A DNA stretch of 64,000 nucleotides from Croceibacterium_A sp035626815 (GCA_035626815.1 DASPMY010000027.1:59512-123511); one strand, 5' to 3'; numbered from the stretch's first letter, positions 25,159-35,254 are shown. A program made the numbers and translations. Notes: generated by a model not told the origin, from the letters alone.

Positions 25159-26202
25159 ATGGCCTCTCCCCCCGTATCCGAGCTGACCGAGCGCGCCCGT
25201 GCGATATTCCGCCTGGTGGTCGAGGGCTATCTCGAAAGCGGCGCGCCGGTGGGCTCCAAGACGCTGGCGGCGGACGGCGCGCTCAACCTGTCGCCGGCGT
25301 CGATCCGCTCGGTGCTGGGCGAGCTCGAGGGGCTCGGCCTGCTCGCCGCGCCGCACACCAGCGCCGGGCGGATGCCGACCGACAGCGGCCTGCGGCTGTT
25401 CGTCGACGGGATGATGCAGGTCGCCGAGCCGACGCCGGACGAGCGCGCGGCGATCGAGCGGCGGCTGGCGCAGCCGGGGCCGATCGAGGCCGCGCTCGAG
25501 GCGACCAGCGCGATCCTGTCGGACATCTCCGGCGCGGCCGGCATGGTCATGGTGCCGCGGCGCGAGCCGCGCCTGGCGCAGCTCAACATCCTCCCGCTCG
25601 ACAAGGGGCGCGGGCTGGCGGTGCTGGTCGGCGACGACGGCTCGGTCGAGAACCGGCTGCTGATGCTGCCGCCGGGAACCGCCCCCTCGGCGCTGCAGGA
25701 GGCCTCGAACTACATCACCGCGCGGCTGGCCGGACGGACGCTGGGCGAGGCGGCGCGGGCGATGCAGGCGGAGATCGCCTCGGGCCGCTCGGCGCTCGAC
25801 GCGGCGAGCCGCGACCTTGTCGAGCGCGGCCTGGCGGTATGGAGCGAGGACGCCGCGCGCCGCCCGGTGCTGATCGTGCGCGGCCAGTCGCGGTTGCTCG
25901 ACGACACCGCGCTGCACGACATCGAGCGGGTCCGCTCGCTGATCGACGACCTCGAGGACAAGCAGTCGGTCGCCGAGCTGCTCGACCAGGCGCGCCAGGC
26001 CGAGGCGACGCGCATCTTCATCGGCAGCGAGAACCGGCTGTTCGGCCTCAGCGGCTCGGCGGTGATCGCGGCGCCTTATCGCGACCGCGAGGGACGGGTG
26101 GTCGGGGTGCTCGGGGTGATCGGCCCCACGCGGTTGAATTACGCGCGGGTCGTGCCCATGGTGGATTTCACCGCCCGCTCGCTGGGCAAGTTGATTGGCT
26201 GA
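25159..26202 (+). CDS. hrcA: heat-inducible transcription repressor HrcA
   Basis: A 347-residue repressor that binds CIRCE elements and responds to GroE availability. The N-terminal winged helix spans residues 5-75 (LSPASIRSVLGELEGLGLL), followed by the GAF-like and dimerisation regions ending in LGVIGPTRLNYARVVPMVD. The ATG at 25159 is preferred over an upstream GTG. No CIRCE site was seen within this window, so its targets (typically groESL) lie elsewhere. grpE follows after 12 bp. Confidence 0.95.
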   Translation: MASPPVSELTERARAIFRLVVEGYLESGAPVGSKTLAADGALNLSPASIRSVLGELEGLGLLAAPHTSAGRMPTDSGLRLFVDGMMQVAEPTPDERAAIERRLAQPGPIEAALEATSAILSDISGAAGMVMVPRREPRLAQLNILPLDKGRGLAVLVGDDGSVENRLLMLPPGTAPSALQEASNYITARLAGRTLGEAARAMQAEIASGRSALDAASRDLVERGLAVWSEDAARRPVLIVRGQSRLLDDTALHDIERVRSLIDDLEDKQSVAELLDQARQAEATRIFIGSENRLFGLSGSAVIAAPYRDREGRVVGVLGVIGPTRLNYARVVPMVDFTARSLGKLIG

Positions 26203-26214
26203 TCCGGGAACATC

Positions 26215-26793
26215 ATGAGCGACAACGACAACCCGCGCGACGAAGCGGTCGAGAAGGAATTGGCCGGCGTGCCCGAGGACCTGCTCGACCAGGACGGCGA
26301 GGCGGCCGAGGAAGGCACGCTCGACGACGCGCTCAATTCGCTGCGCACCGATCTCGAGAAGGCGCAGCAGGAGATGCTCTACGCCAAGGCCGAGGTGCAG
26401 AACGTGCGCCGGCGGATGGAGAAGGACATCCACGACGCGCGCCAGTATGCCGCGACCGGCTTCGCCCGCGACATCCTGTCGGTGGCCGACAACCTGACGC
26501 GCGCGGTCGAGGCGATTCCGGTCGAGCTGCACGACGATCCGCGGATCAAGGGCCTCGTCACCGGCATCGAGGCGACGCAGCGCGAGCTCGACAAGGTGTT
26601 CGGCCAGCACGGCATCAGCCGCATCGCCGCCAAGGGCCTGCCGCTCGATCCCAACCAGCACCAGGCGATGCTCGAGATCCCCACCGACGAGGCCGAGCCC
26701 GGCACCGTGGTGCAGGAGATGCAGGCCGGCTACATGATCAAGGACCGCCTGCTGCGCCCGGCGATGGTCGGCGTGGCGAAGAAGCCGGGCTGA
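26215..26793 (+). CDS. grpE: nucleotide exchange factor GrpE
   Basis: A 192-residue cochaperone that releases ADP from DnaK. The acidic, disordered N-terminus is followed by a coiled coil (residues about 40-90, AKAEVQNVRRRMEKDI) and the beta-wing domain with GISRIAAKG and NQHQAM. Cotranscribed with hrcA. A family A repeat begins directly after the stop codon. Confidence 0.96.
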   Translation: MSDNDNPRDEAVEKELAGVPEDLLDQDGEAAEEGTLDDALNSLRTDLEKAQQEMLYAKAEVQNVRRRMEKDIHDARQYAATGFARDILSVADNLTRAVEAIPVELHDDPRIKGLVTGIEATQRELDKVFGQHGISRIAAKGLPLDPNQHQAMLEIPTDEAEPGTVVQEMQAGYMIKDRLLRPAMVGVAKKPG

Positions 26794-26926
26794 GGGTCCT
26801 TCGAGACGGGCCTTCGACTTCGGCTGCGCCTCCGCTCAGTCCCTCCTCAGGATGAGCGGCCTTTTGGCAATCTCCGCTCATCCTGAGGAGCCGCTGAGCT
26901 TGTCGAAGCGGCGTCTCGAAGGACGC
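26794..26926. repeat. intergenic palindrome, family A, copy 2
   Basis: A 133-bp imperfect palindrome (GTCCTTCGAGACGG to GGCGTCTCGAAGGAC; inner arms CCTCCTCAGGATGAGCGG and CCGCTCATCCTGAGGAG). It fits exactly between the stop codons of convergent grpE and the dioxygenase gene. It may serve as a bidirectional terminator. Confidence 0.85.
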
Positions 26927-28087
26927 TCAGACCAGCTGCGCCCGGTTCTCGTCGCGGTGCTTCTTGAGGTACTTCATGAACGGGGTGCCGCCGGTGCCGA
27001 CGTCGGGGTCGTTCCCCGCGATCGAGCCGGCCTGCTTGTTGATGTAGCTCGCCGCGTACTCGAGATGCCGCGTGCGGAAGCGGGCGACCTGCTCGAGGCA
27101 GGCGTTGAACGCGTCGCGCAGGGCGGGCGAGTTCGAGCGCTCGACGAACGCGCGCAGCGTCGAATCGCGCGCGAGGTCCTCGATGAAGCGGCGGTGGGCC
27201 ACCGGGCGGTAGTGGTGCAGCTCGTCGAGGAACGTCTTCAGCGGATCGGCGCTGTGATGCACCCCGAACAACGCATCCATCGACGGCACGATCGAGCTTT
27301 GCGATCCGGTCTGCCCGCGGAACGCCTGCGGCTGGCCGGCGAACTTGTCGACGCCTTCGTAGATCAGCCCTTCGCCGAGCGCGGGGTTGTTGGCCCAGCC
27401 GTGGATGTACGGCCGCACGCGATGGAAATAGACGTACGGGTCGCAGCGGTCGGTCATCTGCTTGAACACGGCGTAGATCCGCTCCCACGCGGCATCCATC
27501 TCGGTCAGTAGCGCCTCGCACTCGGCGGCGTCCTCGCGCCGCGCGGCGGCGACCAGGCGCACCGCGTCGTCGAGCAGCACGCCGGCCTCGGCTTCGATGG
27601 CCACGTGGATCATCACGAACCAGTTCTCGTCCGCCCCGCCGAGGAAGTTCTGCACCATGCGGATGTTGTCGAGCGCGATCGGCCCGGACTTGTCGATCCG
27701 CGCCCAGTTGTCGAGCACGTAAGCCGAGTACGGCAGCAGCGGCGCCTGGCCGAGCCGGTCGGCCAGCGCGACGATCGGGCGGGCGAGGTTGGCCGGCAGG
27801 TGCTCCGGCGGCTCGGGCTCGCCCCACACGTAAGTCTGCACCAGGAAGCTGTAGCGCACCATCATCGTGCGCACCTGCTCCTCGGGCGCCGTGCGCGCCC
27901 AGGCTTCGATCTCGGGCATGGGCAGGCGATCGAGCCAGTGCCGCACGCGCCCCGTCGTCAGCAGGTCGGTCAGCCGCTCGGCGGTGTCGACCACCGCGTC
28001 GAACCGCGTCGGCAGAAACACTTCGTCGATCTCGTAAGGCGAGAGGAAGCCCCGCTCGCGTGACATGCCGTAGTCGGAAAGCCGCAT
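26927..28087 (-). CDS. indoleamine 2,3-dioxygenase-like heme protein
   Basis: A 386-residue protein resembling the IDO family, which cleaves the indole ring of tryptophan with a heme iron. Recognisable pieces: LLPYSAYVLDNW, the QSSIVPSMDALFGVHH segment matching the family's GGSAGQSS..D.LLG block, and RTRHLEYAASYI, which should carry the proximal heme His. The C-terminal GTGGTPFMKYLKKHRDENR is also characteristic. I chose ATG at 28087; the 28126 start adds a Pro/Arg-rich stretch. No kynurenine-pathway gene lies nearby. Activity on tryptophan is not assured. Confidence 0.8.
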   Translation of the reverse strand: MRLSDYGMSRERGFLSPYEIDEVFLPTRFDAVVDTAERLTDLLTTGRVRHWLDRLPMPEIEAWARTAPEEQVRTMMVRYSFLVQTYVWGEPEPPEHLPANLARPIVALADRLGQAPLLPYSAYVLDNWARIDKSGPIALDNIRMVQNFLGGADENWFVMIHVAIEAEAGVLLDDAVRLVAAARREDAAECEALLTEMDAAWERIYAVFKQMTDRCDPYVYFHRVRPYIHGWANNPALGEGLIYEGVDKFAGQPQAFRGQTGSQSSIVPSMDALFGVHHSADPLKTFLDELHHYRPVAHRRFIEDLARDSTLRAFVERSNSPALRDAFNACLEQVARFRTRHLEYAASYINKQAGSIAGNDPDVGTGGTPFMKYLKKHRDENRAQLV

Positions 28088-28213
28088 CGCTGGTCCCGGT
28101 CGGGCGCGGGTTGGGCCGCCCGACATGGTGTCACACGATACCGCTCGCGGCCCCCGGCCTCAATTTCAGATTGCTTCGCAACTCGGCAACAATGTTACAG
28201 GATTGGCGACCGA

Positions 28214-28717
28214 TCAGATGTCCTCGTGGACCATGTCGATCTCGCGCACGCCGCGGCGCTGGCGGGCGGCGTCGACCAGCCGGCGCAGCTCCTCGCGGCG
28301 GGCTTGCGCTTTCTCGACTTGGCGCAGCACGAGGTCGCCCGTGCGCGTGGTCTCGTCGCTCGACGAAAGACAGATCGTGCCGATGCCGGCCCACTGGTTG
28401 AGCAGGCTGAAATCCATCCGCACGTCCTTGATGCGGTAGAGCTCGACCTCGTCGATGCTCTTGAACACGATCCCGCGGCGGACGATCAGCCGCTCGGGCG
28501 TGATCTCGTACTTGGCGCCCATCACCTCGAGCCACTTGACGAGGATGACGACGAGCGCGAGTCCGGTCAGAACCAGCGGCCACGCCCCCCAGTCGCCGGC
28601 GACGGCGATCATCGTGGCGAAGCCGGCGATGCCGACGAACACCGTCGCCAGGCCCGCCGCGGTGCCTCTCAGCCAGCCGCCGAGCGAGGAGCGAAAGCTG
28701 TCGCGCACGTCGTCCAT
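28214..28717 (-). CDS. bacterial PH domain membrane protein
   Basis: A 167-residue protein with two N-terminal hydrophobic helices (residues about 22-63) followed by a bacterial PH-like (bPH_2/DUF304) domain: KYEITPERLIVRRGIVFK, EVELYRIKDVRMDFSLLNQ and GTICLSSSDETT. A charged coiled-coil tail (KAQARREELRRLVDAARQRR) closes the protein. Likely an inner-membrane protein; no function is established. Confidence 0.85.
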   Translation of the reverse strand: MDDVRDSFRSSLGGWLRGTAAGLATVFVGIAGFATMIAVAGDWGAWPLVLTGLALVVILVKWLEVMGAKYEITPERLIVRRGIVFKSIDEVELYRIKDVRMDFSLLNQWAGIGTICLSSSDETTRTGDLVLRQVEKAQARREELRRLVDAARQRRGVREIDMVHEDI

Positions 28718-28744
28718 CGGTATCCTCCCTGTTGTCCCGCCAGC

Positions 28745-29242
28745 TTAGCCCGCGCCGGGGAAATCGACCAGCAGGTCGTAGGCCGCCGGGTCGCCGACGC
28801 CGGCGAGGCGAATGCCGCGACGCAGCAGGAAGGCGTGGCGGACGATCTCGGCCTGCTGCTCGATGCCGTACCGTTCGAGCTTCCAGCCGGGCCTGAGGCT
28901 GTAGCCGTAGCGGCACCACGGGTGGCGGTGGAGCAGCAGGTACCACTCGCCCTTGGCCTGGGTCTGCCAGACGTGGGTCAGCTCGTGGATGAAGAGTCCC
29001 TGGCGCAGCGGATGCTGGGCGGCAAAATCGTCGGCGTAGGCTTCGCCGAGCGGATGGAAATGCAAGTGCCCGCGCGGCGCCATGGTGATCCGGCGCGGCT
29101 GGAACGGGAAGAACTTGCGCCGACGGATGGTGACTCTGGCATAATCGATCGCGCTGCCGAACACGCTGCGGGCGAGAGCGACCTCGCCGTCGGTCAGCCG
29201 GCGCTCGCCGCCGACCGGGCAGGCGAGCGCCGTTTCCGTCAG
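28745..29242 (-). CDS. 'vgr-related' protein with metallopeptidase-like HELTH motif
   Basis: A protein of about 165 residues conserved in sphingomonads under the label 'vgr related'. It contains LTDGEVALARSVFG, APRGHLHFHP and IHELTHVWQ, a HExxH-type zinc site, then GIEQQAEIVRH, a possible third ligand region. No ATG, GTG or TTG lies at the conserved N-terminus. The family-conserved start region begins at a CTG (29242) overlapping the stop of the upstream copper chaperone gene. GTG at 29164 would remove conserved residues. The start is therefore uncertain. Confidence 0.65.
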   Translation of the reverse strand: MTETALACPVGGERRLTDGEVALARSVFGSAIDYARVTIRRRKFFPFQPRRITMAPRGHLHFHPLGEAYADDFAAQHPLRQGLFIHELTHVWQTQAKGEWYLLLHRHPWCRYGYSLRPGWKLERYGIEQQAEIVRHAFLLRRGIRLAGVGDPAAYDLLVDFPGAG

Positions 29243-29712
29243 CGCTCGTCGCCCGCCGCGCGCACGGCCGCCGGGAAGCTCACCTTGTCGCCGCCGACGA
29301 ACGTCAGCGTGACTTCGGCCTCGCCGCCGGCGGTGACCGTGTCGGCGAGATCCATCGCCATCACGTGCGTCCCGCCGGGCTCGAACTTCACCGTCTCGCC
29401 GGGCGGCACCATGACCTGCAGCGTCTCCTGCATGCCGGCTTCCGCGTCGGTCGTGTGCATCATCGATCGACCGGCGCCGGCAACCGAAGCGGCGCGGATC
29501 ATCCGGTTGTCGGCGCCGCTGTTGGAGACGTCGAAATAGACCGCGGCCGGGTTGCCCGCCACCGCCGGGAGCATCAACCGACCGTTGGCGACGGCGATGC
29601 CGTCGGGCGCCTCGGGCGCCCCTTCCTCGACAGGCGCCGGCGCCTCGCTGCAGGCGGCCAGCCCGATCGTCGCCAGGCCGAGCGCCGCGGCCGTCCAAAG
29701 CCTTCTCTTCAT
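29239..29712 (-). CDS. periplasmic copper chaperone, PCuAC family
   Basis: A 157-residue lipoprotein (lipobox LAAC near residue 21) with the copper-binding pattern of PCuA(C) proteins: MMHTTDAEAGM, about 20 residues, then THVMAM (H(M)x10Mx21HxM type). Such proteins deliver Cu(I) to the CuA site of cytochrome oxidase. The ATG has a GAGGGGGAAA ribosome-binding site. The stop overlaps the presumed start of the vgr-related gene. No oxidase genes are nearby. Confidence 0.9.
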   Translation of the reverse strand: MKRRLWTAAALGLATIGLAACSEAPAPVEEGAPEAPDGIAVANGRLMLPAVAGNPAAVYFDVSNSGADNRMIRAASVAGAGRSMMHTTDAEAGMQETLQVMVPPGETVKFEPGGTHVMAMDLADTVTAGGEAEVTLTFVGGDKVSFPAAVRAAGDER

Positions 29713-29758
29713 GTCGTTTCCCCCTCGCGTACGGCGGTTTTTGTAACGCTGCGCCGCT

Positions 29759-29786
29759 CTTGTGCCAAGCCGGAGCCCACCTATAT
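29759..29786 (+). promoter_or_regulatory. RpoH (sigma-32) heat-shock promoter of dnaK
   Basis: CTTG, a 17-bp spacer and CCTATAT match the alphaproteobacterial RpoH consensus. The -10 box ends 89 bp before the dnaK ATG. No CIRCE element is seen, so RpoH control of dnaKJ is inferred. Confidence 0.75.
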
Positions 29787-29875
29787 CACCCGCGTAAACG
29801 AGCCGCCGACCGGTCTTGCCACGGGACGGGAGACCGCCGGGCGGCGTCCAACTTGAAAGGGATGTGGGGAACATC

Positions 29876-31810
<1,935 letters not shown>

Positions 31811-31830
31811 TCGCCTGATGAAAACCGTGG

Positions 31831-31861
31831 CCGCCACCGTCGCCAAGCGCGCCGGTGGCGG
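31831..31861 (+). terminator. hairpin between dnaK and dnaJ
   Basis: CCGCCACCG pairs with CGGTGGCGG across a 13-base loop, followed only by TTAGGGTTT. With so weak a T-run it is more likely an attenuator or mRNA-stability hairpin that lowers dnaJ relative to dnaK than a full terminator. Confidence 0.5.
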
Positions 31862-31886
31862 TTAGGGTTTGGGCGGGGTCTCCAGT

Positions 31887-32996
31887 ATGTCCGCGATGGA
31901 ACACGATTTTTACGAGCTGCTGGGGGTCGAGCGGGGCGCCGATGGCGCCACGATCAAGTCCGCCTATCGCAAGCTGGCGATGCAATACCACCCGGACCGC
32001 AACGGTGGGTGCAAGGACAACGAGGCCAAGTTCAAGGCCATCAGCGCCGCCTACGAGTGCCTCAAGGACCCGCAGAAGCGCGCCGCCTACGACCGCTATG
32101 GCCACGCCGCCTTCGCCCAGGGCGGCGGGGCGCAGCACGCCGACTTCGGCGATCTCGGCGACATCTTCGAGACCATCTTCGGCAGCGCCTTCGGCGGCGG
32201 CGGGCGCAGCCGCCCGCGGCGCGGCGCCGACTTGCGCTACGACATGGAGATCGGCCTCGAGGACGCGTTCCACGGCCGCAGCCGCGAGATCGAGGTCGAG
32301 GTCTCGGTCGCGTGCGAGCCGTGCGGCGGGCAGGGCGCCGAGCCGGGCACCTCGGCACGCCGCTGCGAGCTGTGCCACGGCCACGGCAAGGTCCGCGCGC
32401 AGCAGGGCTTCTTCGTCATCGAGAAGGCGTGCCCGAGCTGCCATGGCCGCGGCGAGGTGATCGAGCGGCCGTGCCGCGAATGCCGCGGCGAGGGGCGCGT
32501 CGACAAGGTCCAGAAGCTCGGCGTCGAGATTCCCCCGGGGGTCGACAACGGCACTCGCATCCGCCTGTCGGGCAAAGGCGAGGCCGGCCCAATGGGCGCG
32601 CCTCCGGGCGACCTGTACATCTTCGTCCACGTCCGGAAGCACCCGGTGTTCGAGCGCGAGGGCACCTCGCTGTTCACCCGCATCCCGGTCAGCTTCACCA
32701 CCGCCGCGCTCGGCGGCACGATCGACATCCCCGGGCTCGACGGCGAGACCCATTCGATCGAGATTCCCCCCGGGATGCAGTCGGGCAAGCAGCTGCGCAA
32801 GCGCGGCGCCGGAATGCCGGTGCTGCAGGGCCGCGGGCGCGGCGACCTCGTCACCGAGATCGTGGTCGAGACGCCGACCCGGCTGAGCGCGCGGCAGAAG
32901 GAGCTGCTGGCCGAGTTCCGCGAGACCGAGACCGGCGACGAATGCCCGGAGAGCGCGGGCTTCTTCGCCAAGCTGAAGAACGCGTTCAAGGCGTAA
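31887..32996 (+). CDS. dnaJ: chaperone protein DnaJ (Hsp40)
   Basis: A 369-residue DnaK cochaperone of type I. The J domain carries the HPD motif (YHPDRNGG), followed by a short Gly-rich linker. Four zinc-binding CxxCxGxG repeats come next (CEPCGGQG, CELCHGHG, CPSCHGRG, CRECRGEG), then the substrate-binding C-terminal domains. ATG at 31887 was chosen; ATG at 31896 is possible. The Gly/Phe linker is notably short. A family B palindrome follows the stop. Confidence 0.97.
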   Translation: MSAMEHDFYELLGVERGADGATIKSAYRKLAMQYHPDRNGGCKDNEAKFKAISAAYECLKDPQKRAAYDRYGHAAFAQGGGAQHADFGDLGDIFETIFGSAFGGGGRSRPRRGADLRYDMEIGLEDAFHGRSREIEVEVSVACEPCGGQGAEPGTSARRCELCHGHGKVRAQQGFFVIEKACPSCHGRGEVIERPCRECRGEGRVDKVQKLGVEIPPGVDNGTRIRLSGKGEAGPMGAPPGDLYIFVHVRKHPVFEREGTSLFTRIPVSFTTAALGGTIDIPGLDGETHSIEIPPGMQSGKQLRKRGAGMPVLQGRGRGDLVTEIVVETPTRLSARQKELLAEFRETETGDECPESAGFFAKLKNAFKA

Positions 32997-32997
32997 C

Positions 32998-33120
32998 GCC
33001 CTCTCCCCTTGCGGGAGAGGGTTGGGAGAGGGGTCCGCCGCGTTAGCGGCGGCTGACGCCGCCGACCCCTCTCCCTCCGCGCCTTCGGCGCTCCTCCCTC
33101 TCCCGCAAGGGGAGAGGGCT
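32998..33120. repeat. intergenic palindrome, family B, copy 1
   Basis: A 123-bp near-perfect palindrome whose ends are CCCTCTCCCCTTGCGGGAGA and its complement, with a GCCGCGTTAGCGGC inner hairpin. It lies between dnaJ and the MBL hydrolase gene. Further copies flank the DUF559 gene at 50-51 kb. Confidence 0.9.
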
Positions 33121-33167
33121 GACAATGGCTCACCCGTTCGTTACCACTGCCGCGGGGGAGGCCTGTC

Positions 33168-34076
33168 ATGAACTATCGTCCTTACCTGTTCGGTGGCGCC
33201 ATCGCGCTGTCGCTCGCCGGCGCGGCGATCGCCCAGCAGCAGCCGAACTGGGATGCGATCCAGGTCACTGCGACCGAGATCCGGCCCGGCGTCGCCGTGC
33301 TGTTCGGCAACGGCGGCAACATCGGCGTGAGCTACGGCGAGGACGGGACGTTCATCGTCGACGACCAGTTCGCGCCGCTGGCGCCGAAGGTCCAGGCGGC
33401 GATCGCCGGGCTCGGGGCGAGCCCGGTCAAGTACCTGGTCAACACCCACTGGCATTTCGACCACGCCGGCGGCAACGAGCCGTTCGGCGAGGCCGGCGCG
33501 ATCATCGTCGCGCAGACCCGCGTGCGCGACCGCCTCGCGGCGGGCGGCACCGTCGCCGGCAACACCTCGCCGCCCGCGGCGAAGGCGGCGCTGCCGGTGC
33601 TGACTTACGATCACGGCATGACGTTCCACATGAACGGCGACACGATCGACCTGATCCACACCGGCGGCGGCCATACCGACGGCGACACCGCGGTCTACTG
33701 GCGCAAGGCCAACGTGCTCCACACCGGCGACATGATGATGAAGGGCGCCGGCTTCCCGTTCGTCGACCTGAGCTCCGGCGGCAACGTCGAGCACCTGCTG
33801 GTGTCGCTCGACCAGCTGATCGCCATGACCAATGCCGAGACGGTGATCATCCCCGGCCATGGCCCGCTCGCCACCCGGGCCGAGCTGATCGCCTGGCGCG
33901 GCATGATCGCCACCGCGGTCGAGCGGGTCGCGACGCTCAAGACCGCCGGGCGCACGCTCGAGCAGGCCAAGGCCGCCAAGCCGGTCGCCGGGCTGGCGGA
34001 CACGACGAACGCGTTCTTCCCCGAGGACCAGTTCGTCGAGGCGATTTGGGCCAGCCTCGAGGCGCACAGCAGTTGA
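33168..34076 (+). CDS. secreted MBL-fold metallohydrolase
   Basis: A 302-residue protein with a signal peptide (GGAIALSLAGAAIAQ) and a metallo-beta-lactamase fold: THWHFDHAGG (HxHxDH), GGGHTDGDT, VLHTGDMMMKG and IPGHGPLA supply the dinuclear zinc ligands. It resembles the periplasmic subclass-B3-like and quinoprotein-relay-like MBL hydrolases rather than a proven beta-lactamase. The substrate is unknown. A GGGGGAGG-type ribosome-binding site precedes the ATG. Confidence 0.88.
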   Translation: MNYRPYLFGGAIALSLAGAAIAQQQPNWDAIQVTATEIRPGVAVLFGNGGNIGVSYGEDGTFIVDDQFAPLAPKVQAAIAGLGASPVKYLVNTHWHFDHAGGNEPFGEAGAIIVAQTRVRDRLAAGGTVAGNTSPPAAKAALPVLTYDHGMTFHMNGDTIDLIHTGGGHTDGDTAVYWRKANVLHTGDMMMKGAGFPFVDLSSGGNVEHLLVSLDQLIAMTNAETVIIPGHGPLATRAELIAWRGMIATAVERVATLKTAGRTLEQAKAAKPVAGLADTTNAFFPEDQFVEAIWASLEAHSS

Positions 34077-34099
34077 GCCCTCGCGTGCCGGCCTGCCGA

Positions 34100-34135
34100 A
34101 TGACGATGCGCCTGTTCATGACGATGCGCCTGTTC
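34100..34135 (+). repeat. 18-bp perfect tandem duplication at a start codon
   Basis: ATGACGATGCGCCTGTTC occurs twice in a row, duplicating two Met codons and the first residues of the signal peptide of the LprI-like gene. It gives four alternative in-frame ATG codons. It could expand or contract by slippage. Confidence 0.9.
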
Positions 34136-35254
34136 ACCCTGTTGTCGGCCTTCGCGCTGGCGGCGGCCGCGAGTCCGGCGGCCGCCCGGGATGCCGCGCT
34201 GAGCGGACCCAGCTTCGACTGCGGCGGCGCCGGCACGAGGATCGAAACGGCGATCTGCGGCGATCCTGCGCTCGCCGCGGCCGACGCGTTGATGGCGCGG
34301 CTGTTCGCCGCCTCGCGGGTGAGCGCTTTCGGACGCGGCCCGACGAACCAGCTCGCCGTGCAGCGTCGCTGGCTGGCCGACCGCGACAGGCTTTGCGGCG
34401 AGGACTTCGGCACGAGCGAGGACGACGGCCGCCGATGCCTGCGCAATTTGATGGCCGCGCGGAACCGCGAGCTCGCCGCCGCCGCCATGGCGGGGGAGCC
34501 GGAGCTGGCGATGGACACGCTCCGCGCCTTGCTGCCCGCCGCGGCGCCGCTGGTCGAGGCGATCGGGCTTTATGCCAGCGAGCCGCCGGGGGCCGACTGG
34601 GGCGCACCGGCGCTGGCGGCGAAGCGCTCGCGCCTGACCGCCCTGCTGGAGCCCTTCGTCCGGCGCTTCGCCGAAGACGAGGACCTGCGCTTCGGCTGGC
34701 TCATCCTCGAGGACCAGGGCATCGTCGGCCTCGACGACGCGCTCGCGAGCGAGGCTGCCTTCGCCGACTTCGTGCGGGTCGCCTCGGCCTATACCGACGA
34801 CAGCACCGAGACGGTGATGCCGTGCGCGGTCGTGGTGGGTCATCCCAAGCTGCTCGAGGCGACCGGTCCGGTATTCGGCAGCACGATCGACAGCTTCATC
34901 ATCTCCACCGATTGCGCCACGATGCTGCCGCCGCTGCCGCAGCTCGACCGCCTGCTCGATCGGATCTCCGAGCGCTGGCCCGAGTGCGAGGGGACGATCC
35001 GCTTCGCCGCGTACCGCACCCACGCGCAGAACGTCGATGCCACCCGCCTGGCGACCGAAGCCGCGCTCAACGGTGAGAGCTTTGAGGGGCCGATGCCGCG
35101 CCTCGCCGGCGTCGCCAGCGCGCAAGTCGACGCCGCCGTCGCCGAGCTGGCCGAGTACTACGTCCGCTATGACCGCGCCTCCGCGGCGCGCGCACCGGCG
35201 CTGGCCCGGGCGATGATACGGCGGATCATGACGTCCGGGCACAGCTGCGGCTGA
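34100..35254 (+). CDS. secreted protein with LprI-like (DUF1311) N-terminal domain
   Basis: A 384-residue exported protein. After the signal peptide (LLSAFALAAAASPAAA) comes an LprI/DUF1311-like module: SFDCGGAGTRIETAICGDP, VQRRWLADRDRLCGED and RRCLRNLMAARNREL, with the usual paired cysteines. The remaining 270 residues match nothing I recognise. The first 36 coding bases are two perfect copies of an 18-base unit, giving the N-terminus MTMRLFMTMRLF. Starts at 34100, 34106, 34118 or 34124 are all possible. Confidence 0.7.
   Translation: MTMRLFMTMRLFTLLSAFALAAAASPAAARDAALSGPSFDCGGAGTRIETAICGDPALAAADALMARLFAASRVSAFGRGPTNQLAVQRRWLADRDRLCGEDFGTSEDDGRRCLRNLMAARNRELAAAAMAGEPELAMDTLRALLPAAAPLVEAIGLYASEPPGADWGAPALAAKRSRLTALLEPFVRRFAEDEDLRFGWLILEDQGIVGLDDALASEAAFADFVRVASAYTDDSTETVMPCAVVVGHPKLLEATGPVFGSTIDSFIISTDCATMLPPLPQLDRLLDRISERWPECEGTIRFAAYRTHAQNVDATRLATEAALNGESFEGPMPRLAGVASAQVDAAVAELAEYYVRYDRASAARAPALARAMIRRIMTSGHSCG

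Noticed and set aside
33168..34076. Acquired beta-lactamase resistance gene
   Set aside because: The metal-binding motifs are general to MBL hydrolases and nothing indicates a mobile context or specific carbapenemase features.
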